8,647 nt of DNA, taken from NCBI GenBank assembly GCA_910577875.1, contig CAJTNY010000041.1, positions 1 to 8,647 on the forward strand. Direction: 5' to 3'. Each line of letters starts with the position of its first letter. The stretch's first letter is position 1. Position numbers and translations under genes: made by a program. The notes under the pieces are model-generated. The model saw only the letters and a list, made by a program, of their open reading frames with translations, was not told the origin of the DNA and ran no database searches. The stretch comes from an uncultured Christensenella sp. GTDB lineage: Bacteria > Bacillota > Clostridia > Christensenellales > Borkfalkiaceae. Of the stretch, positions 5,050-8,647 are shown in pieces.

Positions 5050-6069
5050 ATGGAAAACAAAAAAGACGATGAAAAAGTGACCGTAAGGCACACTATAAAC
5101 GCAGAAGAAACGTTTACTCTTGCAAAAGACGTTTACGATATCCGCAGTCTGATAAAAAACATATACGGCAATCGCGCCGTTATAGCGCGCAGACTTAATA
5201 TACTTTCGCTTTCGGTAAGCCTTGTATTTACTCTTATTTACGTCGCTTACATAATATTTACGGGGCTTTTAAAAAAACTGAGTTTAGGCTCTGAAATAGC
5301 GATGTATTGCCTTTTGGGTATATATGGCGCAATGTTTATAACGTTGTTTATTGTAACTCTCTGCGGACTCGGCGCGAAAGCGAAAAATATTAAGAAATTC
5401 AATAAAGTTCTTTCGTATTTCAGGCTTATAGTACGACTTTTGTCCGTAGCGATAACTATCGTCGCGCTTGTGTTTGCGACTATGGGCGGAGAATATTCGG
5501 CGAAATTTATCGCGCTCGATATAATTCTTATAATTTTTTCTGTAATATGTCTGGTGTTTCAGCTTATACCTTTGATATGCGGAGGTTTCGGAAAGCTTGC
5601 TAGATGGCTTTTGTCGCCGGTAAAAATTAAGTATCGTTTTTCTACTGTCGCACTCGAATGGTACGAACTCGCGGTCGCGTCAGGAGGGGAAAACAAAAAA
5701 ATCAAACGCGTAGCGAAAAAATATTACGACGAAATAGGTATATGTCTCGATAATTATCTGATTCCCGCGCTCGGGAAAAAATATGTATCGGCTATTAAGC
5801 CTGCGCAAATTCTCGGAGTGGTAGACGATGCTCTCGAAGAGGACAGACCGCTTGCCGAAGGAATACTTAAAAACGTGTTTTCTTACGCGACGGAAAGCGG
5901 TTACGTGACGTTTGACCCTTGTCGTGATTTGCAGTTCGAGGGAAGTATAGAAGAAGAGGAAAAACCCAAAAAGACGGTTAAATCGCGCTTGTTCGGAATG
6001 GGGAAAAAAATAGGTATGTCGCTTCTCGATAAATACATAGAAAAGAGCAGTGAACCGCAAGACGAATAA
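5050..6069 (+). CDS. uncharacterised four-helix membrane protein
   Basis: I do not recognise this 339-residue protein. A hydrophilic N terminus of about 45 residues is followed by four likely transmembrane segments at about 51-73, 82-107, 126-146 and 152-178. A long soluble tail of about 160 residues comes next, rich in charge. It includes the acidic run EEEE (301-304), a basic stretch KPKKTVKSR (305-313) and a possible amphipathic helix near the end. Even helix number and basic residues at helix ends suggest that both termini are cytoplasmic. I see no signal peptide, catalytic motif or cysteine cluster. It begins 10 bp after the ABC-F stop with a weak AGG Shine-Dalgarno site, so it is probably cotranscribed, though an internal promoter is possible. 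It is the last gene before the bidirectional terminator. The reading frame is clean and of normal codon character, so it is very likely a real gene. Confidence 0.85.
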   Translation: MENKKDDEKVTVRHTINAEETFTLAKDVYDIRSLIKNIYGNRAVIARRLNILSLSVSLVFTLIYVAYIIFTGLLKKLSLGSEIAMYCLLGIYGAMFITLFIVTLCGLGAKAKNIKKFNKVLSYFRLIVRLLSVAITIVALVFATMGGEYSAKFIALDIILIIFSVICLVFQLIPLICGGFGKLARWLLSPVKIKYRFSTVALEWYELAVASGGENKKIKRVAKKYYDEIGICLDNYLIPALGKKYVSAIKPAQILGVVDDALEEDRPLAEGILKNVFSYATESGYVTFDPCRDLQFEGSIEEEEKPKKTVKSRLFGMGKKIGMSLLDKYIEKSSEPQDE

Positions 6070-6073
6070 AAAC

Positions 6074-6111
6074 AAATCCTCTCCCGCTGAAATTTCAGCG
6101 GGAGAGGATTT
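6074..6111. terminator. bidirectional intrinsic terminator (38-bp perfect palindrome)
   Basis: The left arm at 6074-6092 and right arm at 6093-6111 are exact reverse complements, 19 bp each, built on CCTCTCCCGCTG. In RNA this folds to a roughly 17-bp stem with an AAUU loop. T-rich runs follow on both strands: TTTTT at 6109-6113 for plus-strand transcripts, and TTTGTTTTTATT on the minus strand beyond 6074. It sits between the stop codons of the converging membrane protein gene (6069) and glyQS (6124), so it can end both. Confidence 0.93.
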
Positions 6112-6123
6112 TTAAGTTTAATT

Positions 6124-7533
6124 TTAAAATTTCAAGCTCTTTTCTATATAGCTTTCAAGCTCGTCGATTTTAACTCTTATCTGCTGCATACTGTCTCTGT
6201 CGCGTACCGTAACGGTATCGTCGTTTAACGAATCGAAGTCGACGGTAATGCAGAACGGCGTTCCTATCTCGTCTTGACGGCGGTAACGCTTGCCGATTGA
6301 AGCGGTGACGTCGTAAGCCACGGAGAATTTTTTCGCAAGGTCTCTGTAAACCGCATCGGCTTTTTCCACAAGTTCGGGGTTTTTCTGTAACGGAAGAACC
6401 GCGGCTTTATAAGGCGCGAGGAAGGGATGAAGTCTTAAAACCGTTCTCACGTCGTTTTTCTCTGCGTCGAGTACTTCTTCGTCGTAAGCGTCCGTAAGGA
6501 ACGCGAGCACCATTCTTTCCGCGCCGAGCGAGGGTTCGATAACATACGGCACGTATTTTTCGCCTGTCGCAGGATCGGTGTATTCCATATTTTCACCGCT
6601 TTCTGCCTGGTGCTGTTTGAGGTCGTAATCGGTTCTGTCTGCAATTCCCCAAAGTTCGCCCCAGCCGAACGCGAAGTTGTATTCGAAGTCCGTAGTTGCT
6701 TTCGAATAAAAGCAAAGCTCTTCTTGGCTGTGGTCTCTGAGTTTAAGGTTTTCTTCTTTGAGTCCCAAAGATAAGAGGAAGTTTTTGCAGTAATCTTTCC
6801 AGTAAGCGAACCATTCGAGGTCGGTTCCGGGTTTACAGAAGAATTCGAGTTCCATCTGCTCGAACTCGCGGACGCGGAAAATAAAGTTTCCGGGGGTGAT
6901 TTCGTTTCTGAACGATTTGCCTGTCTGACCGATACCGAACGGTACGCGAAGTCTCGAAGTTCTTGCAACGTTTTTAAAGTTGACGAAAATACCCTGTGCA
7001 GTTTCGGGACGAAGATAGACTGTGTTGACAGTGTCTTCGGTTACGCCCTGGAACGTCTTAAACATAAGATTGAATTTTCTTATCGGAGTGAAGTCGCTTT
7101 TTCCGCATACGGGACAGTTGATTTTCTTTTCGGAAATAAAGTTTTCCAAAGCTTCGTTATCCATACTTTCGACGCTTATATCCAGATTGTGTTTTTTGCA
7201 GTAGTCTTCAACAAGATTATCCGCGCGGTGTCTTGCCTTACAGCTTCTGCAATCCATAAGGGGGTCAGAAAAACCTCCGAGATGTCCAGAAGCTTTCCAG
7301 GTACGGGTGTTCATCAATATAGCGCAGTCGAGCCCCGTATTATAGGGAGGTTCCTGAACGAACTTTTTCCACCACGCCTTTTTTACGTTGTTTTTGAATT
7401 CTACGCCGAGAGGACCGAAGTCCCATGTATTCGCAAGCCCGCCGTAAATTTCGCTGCCCGGGAAAATAAAGCCTCTGTTTTTGCAAAGCGCTACTAATTT
7501 TTCCATCGTCACCGTACGTTTTTTCTCTGCCAT
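6124..7533 (-). CDS. glyQS: glycine--tRNA ligase, homodimeric (alpha2) class II type
   Basis: Charges tRNA-Gly with glycine in the cytosol. At 469 residues it has the length of the single-chain alpha2 enzyme, not the separate GlyQ and GlyS subunits. Class II motifs are clear: LRPETAQGIFVNFKN (174-188), motif 2 around FRNEITPGNFIFRVREFEQ (208-226) and motif 3 EPSLGAERMVLAF (333-345). The C-terminal anticodon-binding domain begins near LHPFLAPYKAAVLPL (about 365-380). Two CxxC pairs (Cys95/98 and Cys140/143) in the insertion between motifs 1 and 2 could form a zinc site; that is inference. The ATG at 7533 has an excellent Shine-Dalgarno site AAAGGAG (7545 to 7539) 5 nt upstream. It is monocistronic, with a promoter at 7591-7619, and converges on the terminator at 6074-6111. 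Unlike many Bacillota glyQS genes it has no T-box leader. Confidence 0.97.
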   Translation of the reverse strand: MAEKKRTVTMEKLVALCKNRGFIFPGSEIYGGLANTWDFGPLGVEFKNNVKKAWWKKFVQEPPYNTGLDCAILMNTRTWKASGHLGGFSDPLMDCRSCKARHRADNLVEDYCKKHNLDISVESMDNEALENFISEKKINCPVCGKSDFTPIRKFNLMFKTFQGVTEDTVNTVYLRPETAQGIFVNFKNVARTSRLRVPFGIGQTGKSFRNEITPGNFIFRVREFEQMELEFFCKPGTDLEWFAYWKDYCKNFLLSLGLKEENLKLRDHSQEELCFYSKATTDFEYNFAFGWGELWGIADRTDYDLKQHQAESGENMEYTDPATGEKYVPYVIEPSLGAERMVLAFLTDAYDEEVLDAEKNDVRTVLRLHPFLAPYKAAVLPLQKNPELVEKADAVYRDLAKKFSVAYDVTASIGKRYRRQDEIGTPFCITVDFDSLNDDTVTVRDRDSMQQIRVKIDELESYIEKSLKF

Positions 7534-7548
7534 ACAAACTCCTTTGCG

Positions 7549-7568
7549 CCGTATTTGGTTTAATACGG
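7549..7568 (-). promoter_or_regulatory. small hairpin in the glyQS 5' UTR
   Basis: CCGTATT (7549-7555) and AATACGG (7562-7568) form a perfect 7-bp stem with a 6-nt loop. It lies between the predicted transcription start (about 7584) and the Shine-Dalgarno site, ending 3 nt before AAAGGAG. No U tract follows, so it is not a terminator. It may stabilise the mRNA 5' end or modulate ribosome access; its role is unknown. Confidence 0.5.
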
Positions 7569-7590
7569 ACTAAAAATATTTATTGTTATT

Positions 7591-7619
7591 ATTTTATAAA
7601 AAAAAGCCGTTCAAGTCAA
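7591..7619 (-). promoter_or_regulatory. sigma-A promoter of glyQS
   Basis: On the minus strand TTGACT (7619 to 7614), a 17-bp spacer containing eight Ts, and TAAAAT (7596 to 7591). The predicted start near 7584 gives a 5' UTR of about 50 nt, too short for a T-box. Confidence 0.7.
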
Positions 7620-7671
7620 GTAAAGACAGGGCGCAAAAAATTTAAAAAAGTGCCTGTAAACGATATACTTT

Positions 7672-7683
7672 ACGGCTTGCCGT
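7672..7683 (+). repeat. short dyad ACGGC-TT-GCCGT upstream of the fhs -10
   Basis: A perfect 5-bp inverted repeat with a 2-bp centre lies 4 bp upstream of the fhs -10 box, in the spacer and -35 side of that promoter. The position would suit a transcription-factor operator, but the dyad is short and could be chance. A looser inverted repeat (ACAGG/CCTGT, 7626-7657) lies further upstream. Confidence 0.3.
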
Positions 7684-7684
7684 G

Positions 7685-7693
7685 TGATATAAT
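7685..7693 (+). promoter_or_regulatory. extended -10 promoter of fhs
   Basis: TGA-TATAAT (TG at 7685-7686, TATAAT at 7688-7693) is a full extended -10 element. No good -35 is visible 16-18 bp upstream, where the sequence is roughly ATACTT, as is common for extended -10 promoters. The predicted start near 7700 leaves about 20 nt before the ATG, so the leader is too short for a folate riboswitch. Confidence 0.65.
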
Positions 7694-7719
7694 AATTTAA
7701 AAATATGGTAGGAGGAACT

Positions 7720-8647
7720 ATGCTCTCAGACATTGAAATTGCAGAAAGTTGTAAATTGCAGGATATACGCGAAATAGCGAAAAAACTCAATCTGAACGAG
7801 GATAAACTCGAACTTTACGGAAAGTATAAGGCAAAAATCAATTTAAATGAAGTCAATCCCAAAGCCAAGCTAATTCTCGTTACTGCGATAAACCCTACTG
7901 CGAGCGGAGAGGGGAAAACCACCGTTTCAATCGGACTTGCAGACGGACTGTCAAAGCTTGGGAAAAAAGTCTGTCTTGCTTTAAGGGAACCTTCGCTCGG
8001 GCCCGTATTCGGTATTAAGGGCGGCGCTGCCGGAGGCGGTTATGCGCAGGTTGTGCCTATGGCGGACATAAACCTTCACTTTACGGGCGATTTACACGCG
8101 ATTACTGCGGCGAACAATCTTTTATGCGCAATGATAGATAACCATATATTCAGAGGTAACGCGCTTAAAATCAAGGAAGTGTATTTCCGCAGATGTATGG
8201 ATATGAACGACAGGGCTCTCCGCGACATAACGCTCAATTGCGAAGCGGGAAAAATGAAAGGCTGCGAAAGCTATAAGAGAGTGGAGAGTTTCGAAATAAC
8301 TGCGGCGTCCGAAATTATGGCTATTTTGTGTCTTGCTTTGGATCTTGCCGATTTGAAAAAGCGTATCGGAAATATAGTTATAGGAATCAGCGAAGACGGC
8401 GAATACGTCCGCGCCCGCCAACTAAATGCCGATGGCGCTATGGCGACTTTGCTGAAAGACGCTATAAAACCAAATTTGGTACAGACTTTGGAGGGGACTC
8501 CCGCTATTGTTCACGGCGGGCCGTTCGCAAATATAGCGCACGGCTGTAATTCGGTCCGCGCGACGTACACGGCTATGACGCTTGCCGATTATGCGGTAAC
8601 CGAAGCGGGTTTCGGAGCCGATTTGGGTGCCGAGAAATTTCTCGATA
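7720..8647 (+). CDS. fhs: formate--tetrahydrofolate ligase (10-formyl-THF synthetase), C-terminal part outside window
   Basis: Joins formate to tetrahydrofolate using ATP, giving 10-formyl-THF. It is the entry of formate into the one-carbon pool and a step of the methyl branch of the Wood-Ljungdahl pathway in acetogens. The visible 309 codons are open and match the family closely: N-terminal SDIEIA, the ATP-binding P-loop NPTASGEGKTT (58-68), LREPSLGPVFGIKGGAAGGGYAQ (88-110), the HFTGDLHAIT region (120-129), and PNLVQTLEGTP...HGGPFANIAHG (251-275). The protein is normally about 556 residues, so roughly 55 per cent is present. ATG 7720 is preceded by AGGAGG 4 nt upstream. The segment KMKGCESYKRVESFEIT (178-194) departs from the usual GVPRxxGFDIT wording but stays in frame. 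It is divergent from glyQS. Confidence 0.97.
   Translation, partial: MLSDIEIAESCKLQDIREIAKKLNLNEDKLELYGKYKAKINLNEVNPKAKLILVTAINPTASGEGKTTVSIGLADGLSKLGKKVCLALREPSLGPVFGIKGGAAGGGYAQVVPMADINLHFTGDLHAITAANNLLCAMIDNHIFRGNALKIKEVYFRRCMDMNDRALRDITLNCEAGKMKGCESYKRVESFEITAASEIMAILCLALDLADLKKRIGNIVIGISEDGEYVRARQLNADGAMATLLKDAIKPNLVQTLEGTPAIVHGGPFANIAHGCNSVRATYTAMTLADYAVTEAGFGADLGAEKFLD

Noticed and set aside
5680..6075. 131-residue minus-strand frame opposite the membrane protein
   Set aside because: Phe/Arg-rich antisense translation with no ribosome-binding site; it would start inside the terminator palindrome.
6447..6968. 173-residue second minus-strand frame within glyQS
   Set aside because: It is an alternate frame of the same strand inside a fully conserved synthetase and has no start signals of its own.
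7694..7719. Tetrahydrofolate riboswitch ahead of fhs
   Set aside because: The predicted leader is only about 20 nt and holds just the Shine-Dalgarno region.

Overview
The window is a compact, gene-dense stretch of bacterial chromosome with only housekeeping and accessory metabolic genes. I see no phage, transposon, integron or CRISPR sequence. The DNA is moderately AT-rich. The promoters fit the sigma-A consensus very well, the Shine-Dalgarno sites are strong where present, glycyl-tRNA synthetase is the single-chain alpha2 type, a SAM-I-clan riboswitch precedes metK, and a formate-THF ligase gene is present. Together these suggest an anaerobic member of the Bacillota, probably a Clostridia-like lineage. 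That assignment is inference from gene content, not from a search.

Layout, left to right. (1) A type II tRNA-Ser(UGA) on the minus strand runs off the left edge and has its own promoter about 110 nt upstream. (2) A minus-strand operon, metK-comF, joined by a 4-nt ATGA overlap, is driven from a near-perfect TTGACA-N17-TATAAT promoter through a SAM-binding leader RNA. The leader looks like a SAM-I-clan aptamer lacking helix P4, with a downstream hairpin able to pair with the P3 loop (SAM-I/IV or SAM-IV-like). (3) A divergent plus-strand cluster follows: a PflX-type radical SAM protein whose mRNA appears to be leaderless, an ABC-F translation factor, and an unrecognised four-helix membrane protein. 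It ends at a 38-bp perfect palindrome that also terminates the converging glyQS gene. (4) glyQS lies on the minus strand with a short leader and no T-box. (5) The formate-tetrahydrofolate ligase gene fhs lies on the plus strand, divergent from glyQS, and runs off the right edge.

Functional links. MetK makes S-adenosylmethionine; its leader RNA should sense SAM and lower metK, and with it comF, when SAM is plentiful. The divergent gene encodes a SAM-consuming radical enzyme. Fhs feeds formate into the folate one-carbon pool, which ultimately supplies the methyl group of methionine. The ABC-F protein, GlyRS and tRNA-Ser belong to translation. The shared one-carbon/SAM theme is suggestive, but the genes sit in separate transcription units and the grouping may be coincidental.

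The points most worth a second look are the P4-less SAM riboswitch with its long-range pairing, the placing of comF under SAM control, the leaderless start of the radical SAM gene, and the uncharacterised membrane protein. I did not find evidence for a wholly new biological system.
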